A stretch of 64,000 bases of DNA from Neobacillus sp. SuZ13 (GTDB lineage Bacteria > Bacillota > Bacilli > Bacillales > Cytobacillaceae). The position numbers and the translations under genes were made by a program. The DNA lies in contig NZ_CP126107.1 of assembly GCF_030123365.1 (NCBI RefSeq), positions 2,341,501 to 2,405,500 on the forward strand, written 5' to 3'. The first letter of the stretch is position 1. Every line of letters begins with the position of its first letter. Under the pieces are notes generated by a model, which ran no database searches, had not been told where the DNA came from, and saw only the letters and a program-made list of their open reading frames with translations. This document shows, piece by piece, positions 8,542 through 16,796 of this stretch.

Positions 8542-11500
8542 AACCGTTAAAACTGACGATGCAAGCTTTCGGCCCTTATGCCGGATTTGAAGAAATCGAC
8601 TTTACCGCACTTGGTAATCGGACAATGTTTGTTATTTCAGGAAAAACCGGCGCCGGTAAAACGACGATTTTTGATGCCATCAGTTATGCGATCTATGGAA
8701 AAGCAAGTGGGGAGGACCGCAATGGTCCAGAACTCCGCAGCCAGTTTGCCAAAGACGAGTTGTTAACCGAGGTTTCACTAGATTTTTCTCTCCGTAACAA
8801 AGCATATTCGATTACAAGGTCACCACAGCAATTGAAGAAGAAAGATAAAGGCGATGGTTATACACAAATAGGTGCCAAAGCTGAGTTATATATATGGGCA
8901 GAAAATGGCGAAAAGAAACTGCTTGCTTCTAAAATCAACGATGTTGAGGAAAAAATTAAGGAAATTATGTTGATTGATGCGAATCAGTTCCGGCAGATTT
9001 TAATGATTCCGCAGGGGGAATTCCGTAAACTTCTCACCTCAGACAGTAAGGATAAAGAAGTCATTTTACAGCGGCTGTTCCATACCCAATTATATAAAAT
9101 GGTGGAAGAGAAACTGAAAGTTGAAGCAACCGAACTGAAAAAGTCGGTTGAAGACCAGGTCCTGGCAAGAAATGAGCAGATTCGGCGCATTCAAGCTGTA
9201 ACCAATCAAGAACTTCGTGAATATTTGGATGCAGATAGTGTAAACGATACGATCATCATGCCGCTGTTACTAACAGAAATTGCGGGCATGGGGGAAGAGT
9301 TAGAGCAACTTAATCTCCAATTAAAAGAAAAAGGCCAGAAACAGGACAAACTGAAAGGGCAGTTGATTGAAGCAGAGGGAGTATTAAAGAAACTGCAATT
9401 GAAAGAGGAGCTAAAGGGGCAAAAAGCAAGACTTGTTTCTCAAGAAGAAGTGTATAACGGGAAAGAAAAGCAGGTCCAGCTTGCCCATAAGGCTGCCGTT
9501 TTAGCGCAGCAAGAAGAACTATGCCACCGCTTAAAACGCGAAGTGGATCAAATTGATGGAAATTTGAAATCCATTCAGATGGAAATGGAGAAATTAGAAG
9601 GACTTTTAAAACAGCATGAACAACACTTACAAAACGAACTAGAACGAGAAGGAGAGCGCCAGGCCGCCCTGGAAGAGGTAAATCGATTAGACAATATGAG
9701 GGAGGATGTCTATTCGTTTGCAACATTACTTAAAGAAACACAAAATAAGGAAGCTGAATTAAAAGCTGCGCAACAGAAGCTTAAGCATGCCGAACAAATT
9801 CTCGAACAACTAGAAGTGAAACTAGTGAATCTACAACGTCAAAAGGAAGAAATTGAAAAGGGGAAACTTATCTTTCTAGAAAATACAGGCAGAATTGATA
9901 AACTGAAGACGGAAATTGATCGTTTTGAAAAATACGAAATGCTGCTTGCGCGCCATCAAAAAGCCGAGCAAAATTTACGGTCGATCACTGCGAAATATGA
10001 AAATACTACTGCTAGATATACAGATTCAAGAGCATTGGTCGAACAACTAGAGAACAAATGGATGCACGGCCAGGCCGCGATATTAGCAGCAAAACTTCAA
10101 TCAGGTGAAGCCTGTCCAGTGTGCGGCTCCGAGCACCATCCATCACCAGCGATACAAAATAGTGATAGTATTCCAACGGAAGAGGAAATGAAGGCAGCTA
10201 AGGCTCAAAGTGCCAACTGGGAAAAAGCAAAGTCAGCAGATGAGGCCGCCTTTTACCAGAGTCAGTCAGCTGAGGCAGCGCAAAGGGAAGCTTTAGAAGA
10301 AATAATGAACGATATTCGTTCATTCCGGGCAAATTTTACTGCTGACCATTTAGTGGATGCAAAAATGGAAGCATCGACGGAAAAGAACCAGCTAGTTCAG
10401 AATCAAGAAAAGCTTGCGGAAAAGATCAAGCAACTTGATCAAGTGAAGAGGGAATTAGAGACCAAAGAGGTTGAAAAAGTAGCTGTGCAAAATAAACTTC
10501 AGCAGGTTTCAGCTATAATCAATGAGTTAACCGTACAATTCACTGAAAAGAAGACGAATCTTGCTCGGATGATGAAAGTCATTCCAGAGAATTTACGCTC
10601 GGAAGTGGAATACGAAAAAGCACTTGCGGATTCTAAATACCGGCAGCAAATGTTAGTGAAACAACTAGAAGAGGCACAGCAGCGCCTGCAGCAAGTGAAA
10701 GAAAAACTTTCAAATGAAACAGCAAGATTATTAGATGCCAAGAAGCATCATGAGAGTAAAAAACAGGAGCTGGATTCCGAAAGAGGAATATTTATTAACA
10801 AACTCTCAGAACAAGGCTTTGAAAAATATGGTACTTATGCTGAAGCGAAACGGACGGAAGCAGAAATTCGCAGTCTTGAAGCTGAAATCCGCAGTTATCG
10901 AGAAGAATTACGTTCGGTTTCTGACCGTTTGAAAGAATTAACCGATGAGTTAATGAATGTAAAAACACCAGATGTCGATGGAATAAAGCAAGAGATTGAG
11001 AAAATCACAAGTGAAATCGAGGCTCTTAACCAGCAGCAAACCAATCTATTTGTTAAAAAGCGGGATAACGAAGAAATATACAACCGTGTGGGAAGTTTGA
11101 ATGAACAAATGAAGGTCCTTGAAGATCGGTATAAGTTAATTGGTCATCTTTTTGAAATTGCTAAAGGCCAGAATAACTTCCGAATTACCTTTGAACGCTA
11201 TGTACTAGCTGCATTTCTGGATGATATTTTACAAGAAGCCAATGGCCGATTACGAAAAATGACTTCCGGCCGTTTTCAATTGCTGAGAAAAACAGACCGT
11301 TCAAAAGGGAATGCTCAAAGTGGCCTGGAATTGCTTGTGTTTGACCAATATACGGGTCAGGAACGGCATGTTAAAACACTTTCAGGCGGGGAAAGCTTTA
11401 AAGCTTCATTATCGCTCGCACTCGGTCTGGCTGATGTTGTTCAAAATTATGCCGGAGGGGTTTCCTTAGAGACCATGTTCATCGATGAAGGCTTTGGTAC

Positions 11501-11675
11501 GCTGGATCCTGAGTCCCTCGATCAGGCAATCGAAGCATTAATGGATATTCAAAGCAGCGGCCGTTTAGTTGGTATTATCTCGCATGTTCCGGAACTCAAA
11601 GAACGAATTGACGTCAGACTGGAAGTCCGGGCAGATCAGACGGGAAGCAGGACGGAGTTTGTGTTTACAAATTAA
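8538..11675 (+). CDS. sbcC: Exonuclease SbcC, Rad50-like ATPase subunit
   Basis: This 1045-residue SMC-type protein partners SbcD. The N-terminal Walker A (GKTGAGKTT) is at residues 36-44. Long coiled coils flank a zinc-hook CPVC motif near residue 528. The C-terminal ABC signature (LSGGESFKASLSLALGLAD) and Walker B (MFIDEGFGTLD) complete the ATPase head. Length and order match the family. AAAGGAGGAGGG lies within the end of sbcD and precedes the ATG. The transcript ends at a hairpin just after the stop. Confidence 0.97.
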   Translation: MKPLKLTMQAFGPYAGFEEIDFTALGNRTMFVISGKTGAGKTTIFDAISYAIYGKASGEDRNGPELRSQFAKDELLTEVSLDFSLRNKAYSITRSPQQLKKKDKGDGYTQIGAKAELYIWAENGEKKLLASKINDVEEKIKEIMLIDANQFRQILMIPQGEFRKLLTSDSKDKEVILQRLFHTQLYKMVEEKLKVEATELKKSVEDQVLARNEQIRRIQAVTNQELREYLDADSVNDTIIMPLLLTEIAGMGEELEQLNLQLKEKGQKQDKLKGQLIEAEGVLKKLQLKEELKGQKARLVSQEEVYNGKEKQVQLAHKAAVLAQQEELCHRLKREVDQIDGNLKSIQMEMEKLEGLLKQHEQHLQNELEREGERQAALEEVNRLDNMREDVYSFATLLKETQNKEAELKAAQQKLKHAEQILEQLEVKLVNLQRQKEEIEKGKLIFLENTGRIDKLKTEIDRFEKYEMLLARHQKAEQNLRSITAKYENTTARYTDSRALVEQLENKWMHGQAAILAAKLQSGEACPVCGSEHHPSPAIQNSDSIPTEEEMKAAKAQSANWEKAKSADEAAFYQSQSAEAAQREALEEIMNDIRSFRANFTADHLVDAKMEASTEKNQLVQNQEKLAEKIKQLDQVKRELETKEVEKVAVQNKLQQVSAIINELTVQFTEKKTNLARMMKVIPENLRSEVEYEKALADSKYRQQMLVKQLEEAQQRLQQVKEKLSNETARLLDAKKHHESKKQELDSERGIFINKLSEQGFEKYGTYAEAKRTEAEIRSLEAEIRSYREELRSVSDRLKELTDELMNVKTPDVDGIKQEIEKITSEIEALNQQQTNLFVKKRDNEEIYNRVGSLNEQMKVLEDRYKLIGHLFEIAKGQNNFRITFERYVLAAFLDDILQEANGRLRKMTSGRFQLLRKTDRSKGNAQSGLELLVFDQYTGQERHVKTLSGGESFKASLSLALGLADVVQNYAGGVSLETMFIDEGFGTLDPESLDQAIEALMDIQSSGRLVGIISHVPELKERIDVRLEVRADQTGSRTEFVFTN

Positions 11676-11688
11676 AATTAATCCGAAC

Positions 11689-11726
11689 AAAAAGCAGTGG
11701 ATATCATTAATCACACTGCTTTTTGT
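11689..11726 (+). terminator. Terminator after sbcC
   Basis: AAAAGCAGTG/CACTGCTTTT stem followed by T residues; the minus-strand gene ending at 11748 may share it. Confidence 0.8.
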
Positions 11727-11747
11727 GTTTTTCTTTCATTTGAAAAT

Positions 11748-12065
11748 CTATAATGGCTTAAAATTAGGAAACGGATGCCCAGCTTCAGCAAGCGTGGAAA
11801 GACTCGTTAATTCGGATAAGGCACCAATTTTATTCCAAACAGCCATGACTTTAGTAGATTGGTGTGCCTTTTCAATGGCCTCTGTTGATCGCCATTCTGC
11901 GATTTCAATGATCGTCCCGTCCGCTGCTTGAAGCGTCAATAATTCTCGATCAGTAATTAACTCTTCCGCGCGAAGTGTTGGGATATGTACTTTAAGGAGT
12001 TCTTTTAATTCCTCCTCTTTTCCTGGGTTCGGCCGATAGAGCGCCATGAACACTAATGAAGACAT
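11748..12065 (-). CDS. ABM-like dimeric alpha-beta barrel protein
   Basis: This small 105-residue protein has the ferredoxin-like fold pattern of antibiotic-biosynthesis-monooxygenase/stress-responsive dimeric barrels (FMALYRPNPGKEEELKELLK early; IIEIAEWRSTEAIEKAHQS centrally). Such proteins can be cofactor-free oxygenases or simple sensors; the activity here is unknown. I chose ATG 12065 because AAAGGAGGTGA precedes it; the frame runs on to 12263 but that part overlaps the upstream gene. It is the second gene of the FAD dehydrogenase operon, 31 bases after it. Confidence 0.75.
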   Translation of the reverse strand: MSSLVFMALYRPNPGKEEELKELLKVHIPTLRAEELITDRELLTLQAADGTIIEIAEWRSTEAIEKAHQSTKVMAVWNKIGALSELTSLSTLAEAGHPFPNFKPL

Positions 12066-12096
12066 ATTCTCACCTCCTTTAATAACATCAACATAC

Positions 12097-13752
12097 TCAT
12101 GATAATTCTTTAGCGATGGCGCGTCCAGCTTGTCTTCCTGTAAACAAACAGCCGCCCACAAACGTTCCTTCCAATGAGCGGTAACCATGGATGCCGCCTC
12201 CGCCAAATCCTGAAACTTCTCCAGCTGCGTATAGACCTGGCACAGGTTTTCCAGTTGCATCAAGGACTCTGCCGGATAAATCGGTCTGGAGACCGCCTAG
12301 CGTTTTTCGGCTGACAATGTTTAACCGTACTGCAATTAAGGGACCCTTTTTGGAATCAAGAATTCGATGTGGGGGTGCCACTCTTATCAGTTTGTCCCCA
12401 AGATAATTTCTTGCTCCCCGCATAGCTGTAATTTGAAGATCTTTGGAAAATTTATTTTCAATCTCCCGGTCTCTAGCAAGAATCTGTCTCTCAATCTCAT
12501 CCAGAGATAACAAGTTATCACCGGAAAGTTTATTCATCCCGGCTACAAGTTCAGACAAGGTATTCGCAATCACAAAATCTTCGCCCTTATCCATGAATGC
12601 CTTAACCGGGGCAGTAGGACCGGGCAGGACTCGGGCTAACACTTTTTTGATACTTTTTCCGGTTAAATCAGGATTTTGCTCTGAACCAGATAAGGCAAAC
12701 TCTTTTTCAATAATTTTCTGAGTTAAAATGAACCAGGAGTAGTCGTAGCCTGTTTTCATAATGGCTTCCAGCGTCCCCAACGTATCAAAACCAGGAAAGT
12801 TCGGAGCAGGGAAGCGCTTCCCATTAGCATCAAGCCAAAGCGAGGAGGGACCAGGCAGGATTCGGATGCCATGGTTAGGCCAGACAGGGTCCCAGTTTTT
12901 TATTCCTTCGGTATAATGCCACATTCGGTCACGATTGACGATTCGTCCGCCTGCTTTTTCTGTTATCCCTAGCATTCTTCCGTCGACATGTTCTGGGACA
13001 CCAGAAATCATATTTTGAGGAGCCTTACCAAGTCGTTCCGGCCAATTTTTTCGAATGAGTTCATGGTTTCCACCAATGCCACCGCTTGTCACCGCAACAG
13101 CCGATGAATGAAACTCAAATTCCCCAATTACCTCTCGTGAACTGGCCTCCCCGCGAGCTGAATTACATGGAACTAGGATGTCTCCCCTGACACCGGTAAT
13201 GACACCATTTTCTTTCAATAATTCATTCACACGATGGCGGGGGCGATAATCGACAAGTCCGTTCTTCATTGCTTGTCTGACTCGATCCTCAAATGGCTTA
13301 ACGAGACCTGGGCCAGTTCCCCAGACAATGTGGAAACGTGGGACTGAATTGCCATGGCCTTCAGCTGTGTAGCCACCTCGCTCTGCCCAGCCGACAACCG
13401 GGAAAAAACGAACCCCCATTCCTGTCAGCCATTCTCTCTTTTCGCTGGCGGCAAAATCAACATATGCTTCGGCCCACTTTTTCCCCCAATAATCCTCATC
13501 CTCCTCTCTGTCAAACCCTGCTGCCCCTAACCAGTCCTGCCAAGCAAGTTCCCTGGAGTCCTTGATCCCCATTCTTCTTTGTTCGGGAGAATTAATAAGG
13601 AATAAACCTCCAAATGACCACCAAGCCTGTCCGCCGAGAGAAGCTTCTGGTTCTTGATCTAAAAGCAGTACTTTTTTTCCTGCATCCGCAAGTTCAGCCG
13701 TTGCAACCAAACCCGCTAGTCCTGCACCCACCACAATCACGTCAAATTTCAA
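12097..13752 (-). CDS. FAD-binding dehydrogenase, ketosteroid dehydrogenase/fumarate reductase type
   Basis: This 551-residue flavoprotein starts with a Rossmann dinucleotide motif (VVGAGLAGLVATAELA, residues 7-22) followed by GGQAWWSFGGLF. The C-terminal FAD-binding stretch GLYAAGEVSGFGGGGIHGY is typical of the FAD_binding_2 family that includes 3-ketosteroid delta-1-dehydrogenase and fumarate reductase. The natural substrate is unknown. Start is TTG with GGGGGGA six bases upstream; no ATG fits better. It has a clear promoter with two dyads and is followed by a small dimeric-barrel protein in the same operon. Confidence 0.85.
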   Translation of the reverse strand: MKFDVIVVGAGLAGLVATAELADAGKKVLLLDQEPEASLGGQAWWSFGGLFLINSPEQRRMGIKDSRELAWQDWLGAAGFDREEDEDYWGKKWAEAYVDFAASEKREWLTGMGVRFFPVVGWAERGGYTAEGHGNSVPRFHIVWGTGPGLVKPFEDRVRQAMKNGLVDYRPRHRVNELLKENGVITGVRGDILVPCNSARGEASSREVIGEFEFHSSAVAVTSGGIGGNHELIRKNWPERLGKAPQNMISGVPEHVDGRMLGITEKAGGRIVNRDRMWHYTEGIKNWDPVWPNHGIRILPGPSSLWLDANGKRFPAPNFPGFDTLGTLEAIMKTGYDYSWFILTQKIIEKEFALSGSEQNPDLTGKSIKKVLARVLPGPTAPVKAFMDKGEDFVIANTLSELVAGMNKLSGDNLLSLDEIERQILARDREIENKFSKDLQITAMRGARNYLGDKLIRVAPPHRILDSKKGPLIAVRLNIVSRKTLGGLQTDLSGRVLDATGKPVPGLYAAGEVSGFGGGGIHGYRSLEGTFVGGCLFTGRQAGRAIAKELS

Positions 13753-13770
13753 ATAAATCCCCCCGGATAT

Positions 13771-13799
13771 TTTATAAGGTCAAGTTCATGACATGTCAA
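13771..13799 (-). promoter_or_regulatory. Promoter of the FAD dehydrogenase operon
   Basis: Minus strand TTGACA (13794-13799), 17-bp spacer, TATAAA (13771-13776). The predicted leader is only about 12 nt. Confidence 0.8.
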
Positions 13800-13831
13800 A
13801 TTTTCTGAAAAGTAAATATACTCCAGTATAT
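13789..13831. promoter_or_regulatory. Two dyads upstream of the FAD dehydrogenase
   Basis: A perfect palindrome TGACATGTCA (13789-13798) covers the -35 box, and ATATACT-CC-AGTATAT (13816-13831) lies about 30 bp upstream. Their position suggests regulator binding; no regulator gene is adjacent. Confidence 0.5.
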
Positions 13832-14018
13832 CATACCTAACATCGAAATTTTGATGTAATAAATAGGATTCAGAAGAGGATTATTAAAAGTTTGAAATTT
13901 AAAATTATTCTATCATTTTAATCTTTTTTTGATTGTGCAAATCGTATATCCTATAAATTGAAAGAGAATTTGTACTAGGATCATAAATTAGGAATCTCAA
14001 GAAAAGAAGGGTGGAAGA

Positions 14019-14483
14019 ATGATGACAACAACCTTTACGCATAAGCAACAGGCGGTAAATAGTTTTAATGCAGTCTGGGATCTCCTTGATTTGAATGTGA
14101 GGACGAACGAAGAGACAGAGAAAATGATCCATTTAGCCCATACATCTTTTTATCATTGGACTCAGGTTGAGGGACATACAGCAAAGAACCTATCCATCGG
14201 TTATTGGCAGCTATCAAGAGTGTATGCGACAGCAGGGCTTGGCGAGAGGTCAATGTATTATGCGGAACGTTGTCTATCTATCAGCCTAGAAAACGAAATC
14301 GAGCCCTTTTATATTGGTTATGCCTATGAAGCATTAAGTCGAGCAAATGCTTTGTTAGGTCATAATGATAGATCAATAGAACAAGCTGAAAAAGCAATGG
14401 AATATGCAAAAGAGGTAGTTGATGAAGGTTCAAAGGAAATGCTGATTAAAGATTTGGAAGAGATTAAAAATAAAAGAAATTAA
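14019..14483 (+). CDS. Hypothetical protein with TPR-like helices
   Basis: This 154-residue soluble protein is nearly all helical. Residues 60-140 show repeated helix pairs with TPR-like spacing (YWQLSRVYATAGLGERSMYYAERCLSI; GYAYEALSRANALLGHNDRSIEQAEKAMEYA). Such repeats bind other proteins. The first residues MMTTTFTHKQQAVNSF allow starts at either of two adjacent ATGs; the GGTGGAAG upstream suits both. It is monocistronic between divergent promoters. I do not recognise a named family. Confidence 0.75.
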   Translation: MMTTTFTHKQQAVNSFNAVWDLLDLNVRTNEETEKMIHLAHTSFYHWTQVEGHTAKNLSIGYWQLSRVYATAGLGERSMYYAERCLSISLENEIEPFYIGYAYEALSRANALLGHNDRSIEQAEKAMEYAKEVVDEGSKEMLIKDLEEIKNKRN

Positions 14484-14490
14484 ATTGACT

Positions 14491-14538
14491 AAAAAAGAGA
14501 AGCAGGAGTGAATATACCCAACTGACTTCTCTTCTTAT
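14491..14538. terminator. Bidirectional terminator
   Basis: AGAGAAG/CTTCTCT stem with A-run on one side and T-rich sequence on the other, between convergent genes. Confidence 0.7.
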
Positions 14539-14540
14539 TT

Positions 14541-15017
14541 CTACAGATTTGTATCAAATTCCTGAATCACCCTTTTTCTTTCATCGGACCTTTCACTATA
14601 ACTCCCGCCTGTGAATTTTGAAATCGTATTTCTCCAAAAAGCTTGTGCAGGGTAGTTTTTTTCAATTTGTGTGATTTGCCATTTACCAGGAAAAATAGTG
14701 AATAGCTGGTTTGCTGCTATTTTTCCAAATCCTCTCCCAGCATGTTTTTGGATGATAAAGAATTCCAGTATTGAGTTTGGCTCTTCTTCAATACCATTTT
14801 CAACTAAGGCAAATCCAATCAGTTCATCATCCTGTTTAATAAAAAATGGATGATGGTTGGGACTTATCCAAAATTCAGTTAAATCATATGGCCTATATAG
14901 CCCATTATCTTCTAAAGTTATCTCAGGCAAAAACTTAGTAAATTCATAGATGTAAAATTGCATGAGATTATGTAAAATGTTCTCATCTTCCTTCAGCACT
15001 TTAACTAGGTTGATCAT
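14541..15017 (-). CDS. GNAT family N-acetyltransferase
   Basis: This 158-residue protein has the GNAT acetyl-CoA binding motif IIQKHAGRGFGKIAANQLF (near residues 88-106; Q/RxxGxG/A type) and the following beta strand KWQITQIEKNYPAQAFWRNTI. It belongs to a subgroup of small predicted acetyltransferases in Bacillaceae. The acetyl acceptor is not known. GGAGG precedes the ATG by a normal distance. Confidence 0.8.
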   Translation of the reverse strand: MINLVKVLKEDENILHNLMQFYIYEFTKFLPEITLEDNGLYRPYDLTEFWISPNHHPFFIKQDDELIGFALVENGIEEEPNSILEFFIIQKHAGRGFGKIAANQLFTIFPGKWQITQIEKNYPAQAFWRNTISKFTGGSYSERSDERKRVIQEFDTNL

Positions 15018-15191
15018 TGTTATCCTCCAAATTTATTAATTTCTCCTAAAGAAAGTTTGACAAAGTGCTATCATTTTCCTTTATTAAAACTATTTTTTGA
15101 AATATTTGATGTGAAAAAATTTCTATTTTTCGTAAAAGTTGGAAAGGATTAAGGTAGTAGGAATCAAGCTTAAAATAGAAGAGGAGATTGC

Positions 15192-15686
15192 ATGGTATTT
15201 ACCTTTTATTTTGTCTTAAGTTGGATGATGATGGGATTACTTATCTTTAATCGTCAGGAGAACCGAGGGACGAGAAAGGAGATTTTATTTCTTGTCCTGC
15301 TAACCTGTATCATTAACACTCACACCTATTTAGGTTTATTTGAAACATTTAAATGGATGAAAACCACAACCACTCCGAAATTATATTTGGCATTTCTTCT
15401 ATTTCGAAGTGTCTTCAGCCCATTATTTGTTTCCTATCTCATAATGTACATAAATAATAGTACTTTAAGAAAACAGTTTTTACTCCTTTCACTGTACTGT
15501 CTAATAATCCTCGGGATTGATAAAGTAAATTTAAGCAGTGAGTTATATACCTTTAAGAAGTGGAATCATTTTTTTACCGTTATTTATTATCTGCTTTATT
15601 TGTTTTTTGCCATGTATGCATTTAATTGGTTTAAAGGACTGCAAGAGCAGGAGGTGAAATGCGAGGATGATGTTGGTAGAACATAA
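15192..15686 (+). CDS. Small membrane protein, CBO0543-like (first of a pair)
   Basis: This 164-residue protein has about five hydrophobic segments and short cytoplasmic loops; the C-terminal tail is charged (GLQEQEVKCEDDV). GAGGAG precedes the ATG. It overlaps the next gene by 20 bases and is similar to it in size and layout. The pair resembles the uncharacterised CBO0543 family of Firmicute membrane proteins, which I call with low certainty. Function unknown. Confidence 0.65.
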   Translation: MVFTFYFVLSWMMMGLLIFNRQENRGTRKEILFLVLLTCIINTHTYLGLFETFKWMKTTTTPKLYLAFLLFRSVFSPLFVSYLIMYINNSTLRKQFLLLSLYCLIILGIDKVNLSSELYTFKKWNHFFTVIYYLLYLFFAMYAFNWFKGLQEQEVKCEDDVGRT

Positions 15687-16161
15687 ATTTGGTCAGAATG
15701 ATTATTTTGTTATTTTTGCGGTTTTAGTATCCTGGGGAATTTTTTTCTTTTTGCCAAAAGTGTTTTCAAAGCAATTAACCATTCTTATCTTCCTTTATAG
15801 CCTAACAGCTGCAGGTCTTTTCGATAATTCGATTGGAGCTGAACCGCTTGACTTTTATGATATTATGGATGGTCCTGCATACACGGTTATGGATATAGTC
15901 GTTTACTTCCTCTATCCGCCATATTCTTATCTCTTTCTATACCTTTATAAAAAATATCAAATAAAGGATCGATACTTAGTGTTTTTTATTTTAAGTTTTA
16001 CGGCGGCCGCTATTGGGGTAGAGTGGATTTACCATAGCATGGGTGTTTTTCATTATAAAAACGGAAACAGTATCATATACTCTGTTTGTACTTATCTATT
16101 CATTCAATCTTTATTAATCCTGTTTTACCGATTCTTGCGGACAAATCAAGCAGAGACTTAA
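15667..16161 (+). CDS. Small membrane protein, CBO0543-like (second of a pair)
   Basis: This 164-residue protein has about five hydrophobic segments. Distinctive residues are the loop GAEPLDFYDIMDGPAYT and the segment GVEWIYHSMGVFHYKNG. It starts inside the end of the preceding gene, with AGGAGG about 12-15 bases upstream of tandem ATGs, so translation is probably coupled. Function unknown; the resemblance to CBO0543 proteins is better here than for its neighbour. Confidence 0.65.
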   Translation: MMLVEHKFGQNDYFVIFAVLVSWGIFFFLPKVFSKQLTILIFLYSLTAAGLFDNSIGAEPLDFYDIMDGPAYTVMDIVVYFLYPPYSYLFLYLYKKYQIKDRYLVFFILSFTAAAIGVEWIYHSMGVFHYKNGNSIIYSVCTYLFIQSLLILFYRFLRTNQAET

Positions 16162-16190
16162 CAAAAACCAGATGAATTCTGGTTTTTGTT
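16160..16190. terminator. Bidirectional terminator
   Basis: ACAAAAACCAG/CTGGTTTTTGT stem between convergent genes; it reaches the stop codon of the minus-strand lipoprotein gene. Confidence 0.9.
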
Positions 16191-16611
16191 AGTTTAGAGG
16201 ATTTTTCTCAAGAAAACTCTTAAGTTCCTTCAAATTTTTTGATTGATGAATCACTCCATTATTATCAAATAGAATATAGGCAGATTTATGTTCTATTGGC
16301 AACTTCGGATAAATCTTCTCAACCATTTCAAGTGTTGGTAAGCCTAAAATATTGGTGGCGGCTTTACGTACCTTTTGATCATCTTCAATAGGTGTTTGTC
16401 CTTCCTGCCCCCCGATGACTAGCAGCGAATAGGACTGGTCAGTTTCAGCTAATAAATTTGGATAGGGGAAAGTGCCGTCTTTTTTCATCTCAACGGTTTG
16501 CTGCGGCCGTTCACTAGTAGACTTAACTTCACTTGCCTTATTTGGTTCACTGCTCTGACATGCAGATAATAGAAGGATTCCTGCGATAATTGGACAAATC
16601 ATTTTTATCAT
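16189..16611 (-). CDS. Putative lipoprotein
   Basis: This 140-residue protein has a signal peptide ending in the lipobox LLSAC (cysteine at residue 18), so the mature protein is probably tethered to the outer face of the membrane. A serine/lysine-rich linker follows, then a small domain of about 90 residues (SYSLLVIGGQEGQ; KSAYILFDNNGVIHQSKNLKELKSFL) whose alternating strands and helices recall a thioredoxin-like fold without a CxxC motif. That fold suggestion is weak. Function unknown. Confidence 0.75.
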   Translation of the reverse strand: MIKMICPIIAGILLLSACQSSEPNKASEVKSTSERPQQTVEMKKDGTFPYPNLLAETDQSYSLLVIGGQEGQTPIEDDQKVRKAATNILGLPTLEMVEKIYPKLPIEHKSAYILFDNNGVIHQSKNLKELKSFLEKNPLN

Positions 16612-16796
16612 TAGCTTTCTTCCTTTGGTGTGTTTATGTTCTCCTTAACAACATAGCATACGGATGAAACCTATGGACGAGATGAATGTGGAGAAATCTT
16701 GAAAAGTGAAGCGTAAGATGTCGCAAAATCTACCCTTGAACAATAGTGCCATAATCGATACATTAGAAGGGAAGAACAAAAAAGTAGGTGGCATCC

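Noticed and set aside
9310..9726. A 138-codon frame opposite sbcC
   Set aside because: It is antisense to the coiled-coil part of sbcC, where biased codon use opens frames on the other strand.
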